Source of the DNA: Nonomuraea soli
Lineage (GTDB): Bacteria > Actinomycetota > Actinomycetes > Streptosporangiales > Streptosporangiaceae
Assembly (NCBI RefSeq): GCF_013761175.1
Contig: NZ_JACDUR010000005.1
Span: 96,970-160,969 of the forward strand
DNA: 64,000 bases
Reading direction: 5' to 3'
The first letter of the stretch is position 1. The number at the start of each line of letters is the position of its first letter. The notes below the pieces were generated by a model, which was given only the letters and a program-made list of their open reading frames with translations, searched no databases and had not been told where the DNA came from. This document shows positions 53,239 through 61,602 of this stretch, piece after piece. The translations under genes and the position numbers were made by a program.

Positions 53239-54018
53239 TCAGGGAGCCACCAGGACCGGAGACCCCAGCGGCATCTTCGCCAGCACCTTCAGCGCGCTCG
53301 CGGGCACCCGGATGCACCCGTGCGTGACCGCCTTGCCGAACACCTTCTTGTCCGGCCACCCGTGGAAGGCCACCGTGCCGGGCCCGCCGCCGAACGTGTC
53401 GAGCGTCGGCGAGTGGGTGCCCAGCGGCAGGATCAGCGGGCTGTACGTCTTCTTCTTCGGCGACATCAGCGCCAGCATGAAGGTACGGCCCGTGGGGGTC
53501 GGCGTCTCGGGCCCGCCGATCGCGACCGGCCAGGTGCCGAGCTTCTTCTTGCCCTTCATCACGATCAGCTGCTTGGTGCTGAGCGTCACGATCGCCCGGT
53601 GGCTGCTGCGGGCGGTCTTCAGTCCCTTGGACTTGATCCAGCCGGTCAGGTGGTTCGGCTTGCTGGGCAGGAGCACCCGGTACCAGCCCTTGCGCGACTC
53701 CATCACCGGCACCCAGGTCTGGCTGCCGAGCTGCTTCGCCGGCAGAGTGGCCACAGGCTTGGCGCCGCCCGGCTGCGCGTAGACGTAGACCGTGCGCACC
53801 GGGTGGACGACGAAGCCGCTCAGCTTGCCGTACAGATCGGTGTCGGCGGGGAGCCCGCTCAGTGTCGTGAAGGTCGTCGCCTGGGGCAGCTTGGCGACCG
53901 CCTCCGTGGTGGCGGCACTCGTGACAGGCGCGGCCGCGACACCGGCGGGTGTCGAGGCGACGAGGCTGGCGGCGACGAGCGCGGCGCCGATCAGTCGGCG
54001 GGGGGCAGCGAGGGGCAC
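53239..54018 (-). CDS. L,D-transpeptidase (YkuD domain)
   Basis: 259 residues. A signal peptide ends near VAA/AP (about residue 30). An SH3-like or linker region (to about 135) precedes the YkuD domain with catalytic motif HGCIR (H233, C235, R237) and an earlier conserved HGWPDK. It forms 3-3 peptidoglycan cross-links or attaches proteins to the wall. The start is a GTG after the longer frame was rejected; the upstream region shares its 118 bp with a divergent secreted-protein gene. Confidence 0.9.
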   Translation of the reverse strand: MPLAAPRRLIGAALVAASLVASTPAGVAAAPVTSAATTEAVAKLPQATTFTTLSGLPADTDLYGKLSGFVVHPVRTVYVYAQPGGAKPVATLPAKQLGSQTWVPVMESRKGWYRVLLPSKPNHLTGWIKSKGLKTARSSHRAIVTLSTKQLIVMKGKKKLGTWPVAIGGPETPTPTGRTFMLALMSPKKKTYSPLILPLGTHSPTLDTFGGGPGTVAFHGWPDKKVFGKAVTHGCIRVPASALKVLAKMPLGSPVLVAP

Positions 54019-54136
54019 GATCGGCTCCAGGGTTGTACGTCACAAACGACACGAATGCCTAACCGTTTGGCCCAGCTGTATAACGGTTTGGAACGTTTCA
54101 GTGGTGTGGGTCAACGGATGCGTCATTCTTGCATAG

Positions 54137-54946
54137 ATGAGTCCCATGAGACTCAGCTCTCTTACTCCCCGAGGTGCGGTCGTGACACCCCCAAGACTCT
54201 CTTCCTTCAGTCGTCGGCTCACGGCGACCCTCATGCTCGCGGCGGGGGCGCTCGCGGCGCTCGTCGTCTCCACCAGCCCCTCCGCCGGAGCGGCCCTGGG
54301 GACCCCGCCCGGCGACAACGGCACCGTCAAGGTCCACGAGTCGACCACTCCTGAGGATGACCCCCGCGATGAACCGCAGGTGTGCGTGTTCTACCTGGTC
54401 GGGTCGGGCTTCGACAAGCTCCAGGCGGTCGACTGGGAGATCAAGTCCCACCCGCCCACCGGTGACGGCACTCTGGCGAAGAGCGGAAGCCTCACCCTCG
54501 TCAACGGGCACGGCCGTACCGCCGACATGATCCTCCCCAGCGGGCACTACAAGCTGTACTGGGACTTCGTCGGCAGCAACGGCGCGCCCAAGCACAAGAC
54601 GTTCTGGGTGAAGTGCGGGAACGAACCGACTCCCACGTCGACGCCCACGCAGACGCACACCCCCACCACCTCGCCGACCTGCGGCTGCACGCACACCCCG
54701 AAGCCGAGCCACACCCCGACTTCGACCCCCACCACCACCCCCACCCAGACGCCCACTCCCACGTACACCCCGACTCCGACCCACACCCCGACCCCCACGC
54801 CGACGGTGACCCACACCGGCGGCAAGGGCACCACGGTGACCAACACCTGGGTCGACTGGAGCGAGGACGTGCCGGAGACGGACGAGACCCCCAAGCCCGC
54901 CCCGACCCCCACGCCGGTGAAGACCTCCGTCCCCGTCACCGGCTGA
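54137..54946 (+). CDS. Secreted protein with Pro/Thr-rich tail
   Basis: Up to 269 residues from the ATG; an internal GTG at 54182 with GAGG upstream would also give a full signal peptide. The export signal spans LTATLMLAAGALAALVVS and likely ends at AGA. A globular part of about 110 residues (VCVFYLVGSGFDKLQAVDWEI, then DMILPSGHYKLYWDF) is followed by a long Thr-Pro repeat region with scattered histidines. The chain ends abruptly in SVPVTG, similar to a sortase motif but without the membrane span and basic tail a sortase substrate needs. Function unknown. Confidence 0.72.
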   Translation: MSPMRLSSLTPRGAVVTPPRLSSFSRRLTATLMLAAGALAALVVSTSPSAGAALGTPPGDNGTVKVHESTTPEDDPRDEPQVCVFYLVGSGFDKLQAVDWEIKSHPPTGDGTLAKSGSLTLVNGHGRTADMILPSGHYKLYWDFVGSNGAPKHKTFWVKCGNEPTPTSTPTQTHTPTTSPTCGCTHTPKPSHTPTSTPTTTPTQTPTPTYTPTPTHTPTPTPTVTHTGGKGTTVTNTWVDWSEDVPETDETPKPAPTPTPVKTSVPVTG

Positions 54947-54967
54947 CATTCGGCGCATGAACGAAAC

Positions 54968-55007
54968 GAGGGCCCGGATCGGAACACGATCCGGGCCCTC
55001 GCCTTTG
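54968..55007. terminator. Rho-independent-like hairpin after the Pro/Thr-rich protein
   Basis: GAGGGCCCGGATCG (54968-54981) and CGATCCGGGCCCTC (54987-55000) form a perfect 14-bp stem with a 5-nt loop, followed by GCCTTTGC. The strong stem with a weak T-run is the usual actinomycete form. Confidence 0.85.
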
Positions 55008-55317
55008 CGCAGCTGACGAAGCGGGCTCTTCCCCTTCCCAGGCTGCGAGGTCTTCGGACGGCAGACATCACCCAGGCTCTGGCCACGCTGCACGCACATC
55101 GTTGATCGCCTGGCAGGCACCAGCGCGGCTCTCCCCCAGGGCGTCCAGCTCCCGGTGCGATGCCGACCTGTTGCCTCGGGCCATGGCGGCTCAACCCCTG
55201 CGGTCAGTACAACACCTAGAACCGCCTCGGCCACCCACACCCCCGCGTAAGGCCGGCCCCCGTTGGATGGGCGTTCCACCGCGGGCCTGCCGCCTTCGCG
55301 ATCACCCCCCCGTGCCC
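55001..55317. other. Non-coding stretch without recognisable gene
   Basis: Open frames on both strands exist, but none shows a familiar domain, a convincing ribosome-binding site or normal composition. It may contain decayed sequence. I see no transposase remnant or tRNA here. Confidence 0.5.
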
Positions 55318-55346
55318 GTACGGCGGAGCGGACGGCTCCGCCGTAC
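55318..55346 (-). terminator. Hairpin after the cupin gene
   Basis: GTACGGCGGAGC (55318-55329) and GCTCCGCCGTAC (55335-55346) make a perfect 12-bp stem with a 5-nt loop, 14 bp beyond the stop of the minus-strand cupin gene. Probable terminator, though no T-run follows. Confidence 0.7.
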
Positions 55347-55360
55347 AACGGAAGGCCGCC

Positions 55361-55723
55361 TCAGCCCGACGGGGCCTTGGCGTACTCGTCGGCGCCGCCG
55401 GCGAAGTCGTAAGCCACGGCCTGCTCGTCGCCCACCACCCAGGCGTCGTGCCCGGGCGGGCAGACGAACACGTCGCCGGGCCCCACTTCCGACTCGGTGC
55501 CGTCACGCATGCGCAGGTGGATGCGCCCCTGGACGACGAACCCGTTGTGGTGGACCTCGCACAGCTCGGTGCCGGCGATCGGCCCGACCGACTCGGACCA
55601 CTTCCACCCCGGTTCCAGCGTGATGACGCCGAAGCTGAGACCACTCAGCCCCAGCACATCGAGGTGGCCGCGCGGAAAGTCACGGCGTTCGTCCGGCTTG
55701 TCGATGTTCTTGATCTCGATCAT
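55361..55723 (-). CDS. Small cupin-domain protein
   Basis: 120 residues with one cupin_2-type barrel: GVITLEPGWKWSESVGPIAGTELCEVHHNGFVVQGRIHLRM, then VGPGDVFVCPPGHDAWVVGDE. The metal-binding His/Glu set is only partly kept (EVHHNG and PPGHDAW). AAAGGGGA precedes the ATG. Similar proteins are stress-linked or sensory cupins of unknown substrate. It lies 44 bp after the SCO4226-like gene and may share its transcript. Confidence 0.8.
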   Translation of the reverse strand: MIEIKNIDKPDERRDFPRGHLDVLGLSGLSFGVITLEPGWKWSESVGPIAGTELCEVHHNGFVVQGRIHLRMRDGTESEVGPGDVFVCPPGHDAWVVGDEQAVAYDFAGGADEYAKAPSG

Positions 55724-55767
55724 GCTCTTCGTCCCCTTTCACACCGGCGGGGAGAATGTCCGAGCAG

Positions 55768-56013
55768 TCAGATGGTCAGCGGCACGGGGTGGATCTCGTC
55801 GGCCGGGTGCCCCGCACGCTGGTGGATGCGCTGGACGGCGTCGGCGTCCGGCGCCTCCGACAGGCAGTAGACGAGCCCGGAGTCCGGGTCGGCCCACGCC
55901 TGCTCGAAAGTGACCTGCTCTTCCCCTTGGATGGCCAGGTCGGCGTCGTGGGCCTGCTTGAGCTGGTCCGCGGTGATGCCGGTCATGCCATGGTGGACAT
56001 CCATGAATTTCAT
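55768..56013 (-). CDS. SCO4226-family (DUF4242) nickel-binding protein
   Basis: 81 residues from the ATG reading MKFMDVHHGMTGITADQLKQAH, with GGGAGGAA immediately upstream. The sequence FEQAWADPDSGLVYCLSEAPDADAVQRIHQRAGHPADEIHPVPL is very close to the Streptomyces SCO4226 family as I recall it, ferredoxin-like small proteins known to bind nickel. Upstream extension (to 56094) is rejected. Function in the cell is unknown. Confidence 0.87.
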   Translation of the reverse strand: MKFMDVHHGMTGITADQLKQAHDADLAIQGEEQVTFEQAWADPDSGLVYCLSEAPDADAVQRIHQRAGHPADEIHPVPLTI

Positions 56014-56290
56014 GGTTCCTCCCGGTTCATATCCATCCCAGCGTAGATCCGACCCACGCCACCGGTTCCCCTCTGTTGGTTCAAGCCTGTCCATGGTGGA
56101 GCCAGGTCACGCCTGGATCCGTAGCGACTGCATCCCGGCATTCCAGCAGGTGCTGTCCAGCGATCCCTCCGCCTGCTCCGCCGCCGACTGCCGCCACCCC
56201 TGAGACAGACCTGTCGGCGGACCCGCCGACAGCCGGGACTGCCAAGCGCGCAACGCACCACCTCGGCAATTCCGATCCGCCGTTCAATGA

Positions 56291-56746
56291 TCATGTGGCC
56301 TCAGCGGCGGCCTTGACGTGCTCGTTCCGCACCCGGAGGAGCCGGGGCATATACCAGTTGAGCACAGCACGCTCAGCGATAGCCCCGAGCGGCCCGAGCG
56401 GTGCGGCGAACTCGACGCAATCTCGCATCACTGTGCCGCCCTTCCCGTCCGGCTCGAAGTGGTGTGCGTGGTGCCACCGTTTGAACGGACCGGACATCTG
56501 CTCATCGACGAAGTAGCCGGGCGGATCGTAGGCGCTGATGACAGAGGTCATGCGCCAGCGCAGGCCGAAGTGCCTGGCCTGCCAGGTGACGGTGTCACCC
56601 AACCTCAACCGACCCGAAGTGACACCATCGATGGCCCGCTCGCCGGAGCCGGCCATTGAGGCTGTGTGAACCTCGACTTCCAGCGAGACGGCGAAAACGC
56701 GCTGAGGAGGCGCCGCAACAGCTGTGGTGATCTCAAAGCGCGGCAT
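56291..56746 (-). CDS. SRPBCC (START-like) ligand-binding protein
   Basis: 151 residues with the START-like beginning FEITTAVAAPPQRVFAVSLEVEVHTASM and central LGDTVTWQARHFGLRWRMTSVI, FKRWHHAHHFEPDGKGGTVMRDCVEFAAPLG. Family members bind lipophilic ligands or catalyse polyketide-like cyclisation. TAGGGT lies six bases before the ATG, while CAGGAG directly abuts it, so the start may be leaderless. The 277 bp to the SCO4226-like gene hold no clear gene. Confidence 0.82.
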   Translation of the reverse strand: MPRFEITTAVAAPPQRVFAVSLEVEVHTASMAGSGERAIDGVTSGRLRLGDTVTWQARHFGLRWRMTSVISAYDPPGYFVDEQMSGPFKRWHHAHHFEPDGKGGTVMRDCVEFAAPLGPLGAIAERAVLNWYMPRLLRVRNEHVKAAAEAT

Positions 56747-57128
56747 CTCCTGACCCTACTGCCAGGCATGACCGCCTTCCCGCTCCGCTCGTACGTTCTC
56801 GGCGAGCGAGCACAGGCGCCGAGATCCCCATCTCACCCGTCCGCACGAGAAAGGCACCTGGCCGCATGCCGGCGACCCGACCCCGCAACCAGACCGCCAC
56901 CGCGCCACCCGACCGGCAGCGACCGGTCTGTCACAACATCCGCTGCATAGCGTTGCTGACCGACTTCTCCAGAGTCACCGCAGCCGTTCCTGACTCCCCA
57001 ACTGCGGGCGGACATTGGGCGAAGGCACTCGAAAACGATCATTGCCAGCCGTAGACGGCCGGATGCACGAAATCCCCACTCGACCACGAAGCAGCAGGCC
57101 AGTGGGATTCCCAGTGCTCACACAAAAG
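56747..57128. other. Non-coding stretch next to tRNA-Arg
   Basis: This 382-bp region lacks an open frame with recognisable features. It is downstream of the tRNA gene (3' side), a common place for integrative elements, but no integrase, att-like duplicate of the tRNA end or other mobile gene was found. Confidence 0.55.
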
Positions 57129-57202
57129 CGCGCCCTGCAGGATTCGAACCTGCGACCGTCGGATTAGAAGTCCGATGCTCTATCCAGCTGAGCTAAGGGC
57201 GC
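57129..57202 (-). tRNA. tRNA-Arg (anticodon TCT)
   Basis: The 74-nt cloverleaf has a 7-bp acceptor stem GCGCCCT/AGGGCGC, D-arm GCTC/GAGC, anticodon stem TCGGA/TCCGA with loop CTTCTAA (anticodon TCT, reads AGA), and T-arm GCAGG-TTCGAAT-CCTGC. The discriminator base is G, and CCA is not encoded. AGA is a rare codon in high-GC genomes. Confidence 0.96.
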
Positions 57203-57283
57203 CCACGCATCATTGTGCATGATCCCACACCTAGCCACGAACTCGATTACCCATCCATCTTGCGATGTATCGCGTCTCCGTAC

Positions 57284-57301
57284 ATACTCGAAGTCGAGTA
57301 T
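57284..57301. promoter_or_regulatory. Candidate PadR operator
   Basis: ATACTCGA (57284-57291) and TCGAGTAT (57294-57301) form a perfect 8-bp inverted repeat with AG between them. Just upstream, ATGTA (57265-57269) and TACAT (57281-57285) form another dyad, which fits the ATGT/ACAT pattern of PadR sites. Both lie within 55 bp of the PadR start. Confidence 0.62.
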
Positions 57302-57318
57302 TCGACCAGGAGGCGCCC

Positions 57319-57921
57319 ATGCGATCCAGGAGCAACCCCCTCGCCCTGGCCGTACTGGCCCTGCTGTTCGAAGGTCCGATGCATCCGTACGAGCTGGCCA
57401 CCACCATGCGGGAGCGCCACAAGGAAGAGAGCATCAAGCTCAACTACGGCACCCTCTACTCCGTCATGCAGAGCCTCGACAAGCGGGGGCTGGTCAGGGT
57501 GAAGGAGGTGGTCCGCGAGGGCAGGAGGCCCGAGCGGACGATCTACGAGATCACCGAGGCGGGGCGCGTCGAGATGATCGACTGGCTGAGTTCCCTCATC
57601 GCGACGCCCGCTCAGGAGTTCACCGACTTCGAGGCCGGGCTGTCGCTGATCGGGGTGCTGGAGCCGGAGATCGTGCTGCGGCTCCTGGAGGAGCGGCTGA
57701 TGCGGCTGACCCAGCAGGTCCAGGGGCAGGAGGCGATGTACGAGTCGGCGCTCAAGGACGGGCTGGCCAGGCTGCTCCTGATCGAGATGGAGTACGTGAT
57801 CACGCTGCGCCGGGCGGAGCTGGCCTGGCTGCGTGAGCTGGTCGGGCAGTTGCGCGACGGCACGCTGGAGGGGCTGGAGCTCTGGCGGGAGTGGCATCGG
57901 GAGTCGGGCGAAACACCCTGA
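57319..57921 (+). CDS. PadR-family transcriptional regulator
   Basis: 200 residues from the ATG preceded by AGGAGG; the frame extends 18 codons further upstream without support. The winged helix reads LALAVLALLFEGPMHPYELATTMRERHKEESIKLNYGTLYSVMQSLDKRGLV. The C-terminal half is a Vir_act_alpha-type helical dimerisation domain. It precedes a DrrAB-like ABC exporter on the same strand, so it most likely represses itself and the exporter, responding to a lipophilic ligand. Confidence 0.9.
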   Translation: MRSRSNPLALAVLALLFEGPMHPYELATTMRERHKEESIKLNYGTLYSVMQSLDKRGLVRVKEVVREGRRPERTIYEITEAGRVEMIDWLSSLIATPAQEFTDFEAGLSLIGVLEPEIVLRLLEERLMRLTQQVQGQEAMYESALKDGLARLLLIEMEYVITLRRAELAWLRELVGQLRDGTLEGLELWREWHRESGETP

Positions 57922-57937
57922 CACACACGAAAGAAGA

Positions 57938-57973
57938 GCCCCGGCGCCGGTGTTGCAGCACCGGTGCCGGGGC
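57938..57973. terminator. Strong hairpin between padR and the ABC exporter
   Basis: GCCCCGGCGCCGGTG (57938-57952) and CACCGGTGCCGGGGC (57959-57973) pair over 15 bp with one mismatch and a 6-nt loop. It may end the padR transcript or attenuate read-through into the exporter genes. Confidence 0.7.
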
Positions 57974-58051
57974 GGAAGGTTCCGCGTGGAGGCGAAACCC
58001 TCGGGCAACCTCAGGATAGCTCTCCACGCCCTGACACCAGGAAGGGCGACC

Positions 58052-58996
58052 ATGCCGGCGATTGCGGCACGGGGGCTGGTCAAGACGTACGGGAAGCAGC
58101 GTGCGCTTGACGGCCTGACCATCGAGGTGCCCGAGGGCACCGTGTTCGGCCTGCTTGGCCCCAACGGGGCGGGCAAGTCGACGACCATCAAGATCCTCAC
58201 CACCCTGACCGCGCCCGACTCGGGCACGGCGCACGTGGTGGGGCACGACGTGACGAGGAACCCGGGCCGGGTACGGCTGGCGATCGGCTGCGTCTCGCAG
58301 AAGATCAGCGTCGACCCGTGGGCGACCGGCAGGGAGAACCTGGTCCTGCACGGCGGGCTGTACGGCATGCGCCCGCGTGACCTGAGGCGGCGGGCGGACG
58401 AGCTGCTGGAGCGCTTCGATCTCAAGGCGGCGGCCGACCGGCTGACCAGGACCTACTCCGGCGGCATGCAGCGCAAGCTCGACGTGGCGATGGGGCTGAT
58501 CCATCGCCCGAAGGTGCTCTTCCTCGACGAGCCGACGACCGGGCTGGACCCGGAGGCGCGGGCGGCGATGTGGACGGAGATCGCGGCGCTCTCGCGTGAC
58601 GAGGGGCTGACGATCCTGCTCACCACGCACTACCTGGAGGAGGCCGACAAGCTGGCCAGCACGCTGGCGATCGTCGACCGGGGCCGGGTGGTGGCGCTGG
58701 GCACCCCGGAGGGGCTCAAGAGCGAGCTGCGCGGCGATGCCGTACAGGTAGAGCTGGCCGAGGCCGGCGACGCGATGCGGGCTCAGCGGGCGCTGGAGCG
58801 GCTGACGACGGAGATCACCGCGGCGGGCAGGTCGCTGCGGGCCAGGGCGGACGACGGGGCCGCTGCCGTGCCCGCCGTGCTGGCGGCGCTCGACGCGGCC
58901 GGGGTGGCGGTGCTCTCGGTGACGGTCGCCAGGCCGTCGCTGGACGACGTGTATCTGCGCCACGCGGGCCGCGTCTTCGAGGAGGTGGCGGCATGA
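58052..58996 (+). CDS. ABC exporter ATP-binding protein, DrrA type
   Basis: 314 residues from ATG 58052. Walker A GPNGAGKST, signature YSGGMQRKLDVAMGL, Walker B VLFLDEPTTGLDPEARAAMW and switch histidine LLTTHYLEEADKL. The C-terminal extension of about 80 residues is typical of the daunorubicin-resistance DrrA group. With the coupled permease it should export a hydrophobic compound. The longer frame upstream crosses the hairpin and PadR gene and is rejected. Confidence 0.92.
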   Translation: MPAIAARGLVKTYGKQRALDGLTIEVPEGTVFGLLGPNGAGKSTTIKILTTLTAPDSGTAHVVGHDVTRNPGRVRLAIGCVSQKISVDPWATGRENLVLHGGLYGMRPRDLRRRADELLERFDLKAAADRLTRTYSGGMQRKLDVAMGLIHRPKVLFLDEPTTGLDPEARAAMWTEIAALSRDEGLTILLTTHYLEEADKLASTLAIVDRGRVVALGTPEGLKSELRGDAVQVELAEAGDAMRAQRALERLTTEITAAGRSLRARADDGAAAVPAVLAALDAAGVAVLSVTVARPSLDDVYLRHAGRVFEEVAA

Positions 58997-59784
58997 GCAC
59001 GATCACTGCACGGCCCGAGCCGATGGTGCGAGGGCAGTTCGTGCGTCACGCCGGATATTTCATGACCAGGGGGTTGCGTGCCCTCCTGCGCCAGCCGATG
59101 TTCGTCGTCATCACCCTCATCCAGCCGATGATCTGGCTCCTGCTCTTCGGCCAGCTCTTCCGCCGCATCGTCGAGCTGCCCGGCTTCGGCGCCGGCGACT
59201 ACCTCGACTTCCTCCTCCCCGGGGTCCTCATCATGACGGCCCTGTTCAGCAGCGGCTGGAGCGGGGCGGCGTTCGTCGACGACATGGAGCGCGGCATCAT
59301 GGACCGCGTCCTGACCACCCCGGTCAGGCGCGGCGCGCTGATCACCGGCTCGATCCTCCACAACGCGATCGTCTACGTGGTCCAGGCGTGCATCGTCCTG
59401 GTCACCGCGTGGCTGATGGGCGCGACGATCGGTCCTGGTGTCCTGCTGGCGCTGGTCGCGGCGATCCTGATGGTGGCCGGGTTCGCGAGCCTGTCGAACG
59501 CGATCGCGCTGCTGGCCAGGACCACCGAGGCGCTCATCGGCGCCACGCAGTTGCTGGTGCTGCCGCTGATGTTCCTGTCGTCGACGATGATGGCGGAGCA
59601 GGTCATGCCCGGCTGGATCGCGACGGTGGCGGCCTACAACCCGGTGAACTGGGCGGTGGTGGCCGCCCGTGAGGCGATGGCGGGCACCGTCGACTGGCTC
59701 CACCTGGGCCTGCTCGCGGCGCTCACGCTGCTGCTGGGATTCGCCAGCACGCGGGCATTCAGGGCATACAACCGGTCTCTGTAG
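58993..59784 (+). CDS. ABC-2 type permease, DrrB-like
   Basis: 263 residues with about six membrane spans (VVITLIQPMIWLLLFGQLF, LLPGVLIMTALFSSGW and others) and the coupling segment RGIMDRVLTTPVRRGALITG typical of DrrB. The ATG overlaps the ATPase stop (ATGA). A terminator hairpin follows. Confidence 0.92.
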   Translation: MSTITARPEPMVRGQFVRHAGYFMTRGLRALLRQPMFVVITLIQPMIWLLLFGQLFRRIVELPGFGAGDYLDFLLPGVLIMTALFSSGWSGAAFVDDMERGIMDRVLTTPVRRGALITGSILHNAIVYVVQACIVLVTAWLMGATIGPGVLLALVAAILMVAGFASLSNAIALLARTTEALIGATQLLVLPLMFLSSTMMAEQVMPGWIATVAAYNPVNWAVVAAREAMAGTVDWLHLGLLAALTLLLGFASTRAFRAYNRSL

Positions 59785-59804
59785 CAAAAGATAGATAACA
59801 ACGG

Positions 59805-59835
59805 CTCGCGTCTGGCGGAAAACGCCAGGCGCGAG
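59805..59835. terminator. Terminator after the DrrAB-like genes
   Basis: CTCGCGTCTGGCG (59805-59817), loop GAAAA, CGCCAGGCGCGAG (59823-59835): 13-bp stem with one T-G wobble pair. Confidence 0.82.
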
Positions 59836-59864
59836 TCCCTGAGATGGCTTTATGCTCTTCTGCC

Positions 59865-60647
59865 ATGGTCACGGCGCTCGTGCACGAGATCCCGCTGCGA
59901 GGCGGAGACGTGACGGACGGCGTGGTGCGGATCGGCGACACCGTCCGCAGACCGGCCTGCCCGTCGACCCCCAACGTGCACGCCCTGCTGGGCCACCTCC
60001 ACCGCGCCGGCTTCGACGGCGCTCCGCGCGTGCTCGGCTTCGACTCGCGCGGCCGTGAGGTCGTCACCTACGTCGAGGGCGTGGCGGGCCTGACCGACGA
60101 CGCCGCGAGCGACGAGGCGCTCAAGGGGCTGGCCGTCCTGCTGCGCGAGTTCCACGACGCGACCGCCTCGTTCCCGCTGACGTTCGACGGCTGGGAGGGC
60201 GGCTCCAACGACGACGGGCCGCCCGAGGTCATCGGCCACTGCGACCTCACGCCCGACAACGTGATCCTGCGCGGCGCGACCCCGGTGGCCTTCGTCGACT
60301 TCGACCTGGCCCGCCCCACGACCCGGCTGTTCGACGTCGTCACCACCCTGCGGCACTGGGCTCCGATCGCCGACCCCGTCGACCGGCCCGCCGTCCTGCG
60401 GGACATCGATCCCGGTCCTCGCATCAGGCTGTTCTGCGACGCGTACGGCCTGCTGCCCCGCGAGCGGCGCCGCCTCATCGAGCTGTCGCGCCTGCGTTTC
60501 CACCGCTCCTACGCGGTCATGCGCGAGCGGGCCGCGCGGGGCGGGGCCTGGGCCACGATGTGGTCGTCGGGCGCGGGCCAGCGCATCAGGCGGGCCGCCG
60601 CATGGCTGGATGTACACGAAGATGAACTTCGTGCACATCTCGTCTAG
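59865..60647 (+). CDS. APH-family phosphotransferase
   Basis: 260 residues. The Brenner motif HCDLTPDNVIL (catalytic aspartate) and FVDFDLARPTTRLFDVVTT (metal-binding aspartate) define the aminoglycoside-phosphotransferase/choline kinase-like fold. The N-terminal lobe is short and no clear aminoglycoside-binding signature is seen, so a metabolite kinase is as likely as a resistance enzyme. TATGCT lies eight bases before the ATG and no ribosome-binding site is present, which favours this start over the ATG at 59844. Confidence 0.82.
   Translation: MVTALVHEIPLRGGDVTDGVVRIGDTVRRPACPSTPNVHALLGHLHRAGFDGAPRVLGFDSRGREVVTYVEGVAGLTDDAASDEALKGLAVLLREFHDATASFPLTFDGWEGGSNDDGPPEVIGHCDLTPDNVILRGATPVAFVDFDLARPTTRLFDVVTTLRHWAPIADPVDRPAVLRDIDPGPRIRLFCDAYGLLPRERRRLIELSRLRFHRSYAVMRERAARGGAWATMWSSGAGQRIRRAAAWLDVHEDELRAHLV
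60609..60639. promoter_or_regulatory. Inverted repeat covering the cobD start region
   Basis: GATGTACACGAAG (60609-60621) and CTTCGTGCACATC (60627-60639) are complementary over 13 bp with one mismatch. The 5-nt loop holds an ATG, one of the possible cobD starts. It could be an operator or an RNA hairpin controlling cobD translation. Confidence 0.55.
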
Positions 60648-61602
60648 AGCACTCAGCGTCACGCAACACCCCGTTTCTTCCAGAGCGCTCGGCCTGGCCC
60701 TGGGGGTCGCGCTCGACGCCGCCTTCGCCGACCCGCGCCGCGGCCACCCGGTCGCCTTCTTCGGGCGCGCCGCCGCCGCTCTGGAGCGCAGGCTGTACGG
60801 CGACGCGCGCGCCAACGGCGTGGCCCATGTCGCGATCCTCGTCGGCTCGGCCACCGCCCTGGGGGTCGCCGCGGAGAAGGCCCCGCCGGTGGCCAGGACC
60901 CTGCTGACCGCCGCCGCGACGTGGGCGGTGCTCGGCGGCACGTCGCTGGCGCGTGAGGGCGAGCACATGGCGGGCCACCTGGAGTCGGGCGACCTCGGTG
61001 CGGCCCGCGAGCGCCTGCCGCACCTGTGCGGGCGGGACCCCTCGCACCTGGAGGCTCCGGAGCTGGCCAGGGCGACCATCGAGTCCGTCGCCGAGAACAC
61101 CTCCGACGCCGTCGTCGCCCCCCTGTTCTGGGGCGCGGTCGCGGGCGTGCCCGGGCTGCTGGCCTACCGCGCGATCAACACGCTCGACGCCATGGTCGGG
61201 CACCGCTCCCCCAGGTACGAACGGTTCGGCTGGGCCGCCGCCAGGACCGACGACGTGGCCAACTACCTTCCCGCCCGCCTGACGGGGTTGATCACCGTCG
61301 CCGCCGCCCCCGATCGCCGCAACGCGCTGGCCGTACTGCGCAGGGACGGCCACCGCCACCCCAGCCCCAACTCGGGCCGCTGCGAGGCCGCCTTCGCCGG
61401 CGGGCTGGGCATCACGCTGGGCGGGACCAACGTGTACGGCACGCGCGTCGAGCACCGTCCGGAGCTGGGCGACGGCCGCAAGCCCGAGGTGGGCGACATC
61501 AGGCGGGCGGTACGGCTGGCGCGCAGGGTCTGCCTGGGCGCCGCCGCGGTGGCCGTGACGGTGGCGGCGCTTCGCGGGCTCACAAACGCGCGACGGCGGT
61601 GA
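60610..61602 (+). CDS. cobD: Adenosylcobinamide-phosphate synthase
   Basis: Up to 330 residues (ATG 60610, ATG 60622 or GTG 60631 are possible starts inside a hairpin). The CbiB/CobD membrane protein begins LGLALGVALDAAFADPRRGHPVAFFGR and has VAENTSDAVVAPLFWGAVAGVPGLLAYRAINTLDAMVGH and YERFGWAAARTDDVANYLPARLTG. It attaches aminopropanol phosphate to cobyric acid. The gene overlaps the APH-like gene by up to 38 nt and its 3' end overlaps a convergent methyltransferase by 23 nt. Confidence 0.9.
   Translation: MYTKMNFVHISSRALSVTQHPVSSRALGLALGVALDAAFADPRRGHPVAFFGRAAAALERRLYGDARANGVAHVAILVGSATALGVAAEKAPPVARTLLTAAATWAVLGGTSLAREGEHMAGHLESGDLGAARERLPHLCGRDPSHLEAPELARATIESVAENTSDAVVAPLFWGAVAGVPGLLAYRAINTLDAMVGHRSPRYERFGWAAARTDDVANYLPARLTGLITVAAAPDRRNALAVLRRDGHRHPSPNSGRCEAAFAGGLGITLGGTNVYGTRVEHRPELGDGRKPEVGDIRRAVRLARRVCLGAAAVAVTVAALRGLTNARRR

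Noticed and set aside
54061..54094. AACCGTT/AACGGTT dyad and a GGAAC sequence suggesting an ECF sigma promoter between the L,D-transpeptidase and the Pro/Thr-rich protein
   Set aside because: The spacing to a GTC-type -10 does not fit well and the dyad is short, so it was not listed as a feature.
54929..54946. LPXTG-type sortase signal at the end of the Pro/Thr-rich protein (SVPVTG)
   Set aside because: The protein ends right after the motif; the membrane span and basic tail needed for sorting are absent.
56747..57202. Integration site at tRNA-Arg
   Set aside because: No integrase or excisionase, and no second copy of the tRNA 3' end was noticed in the window.
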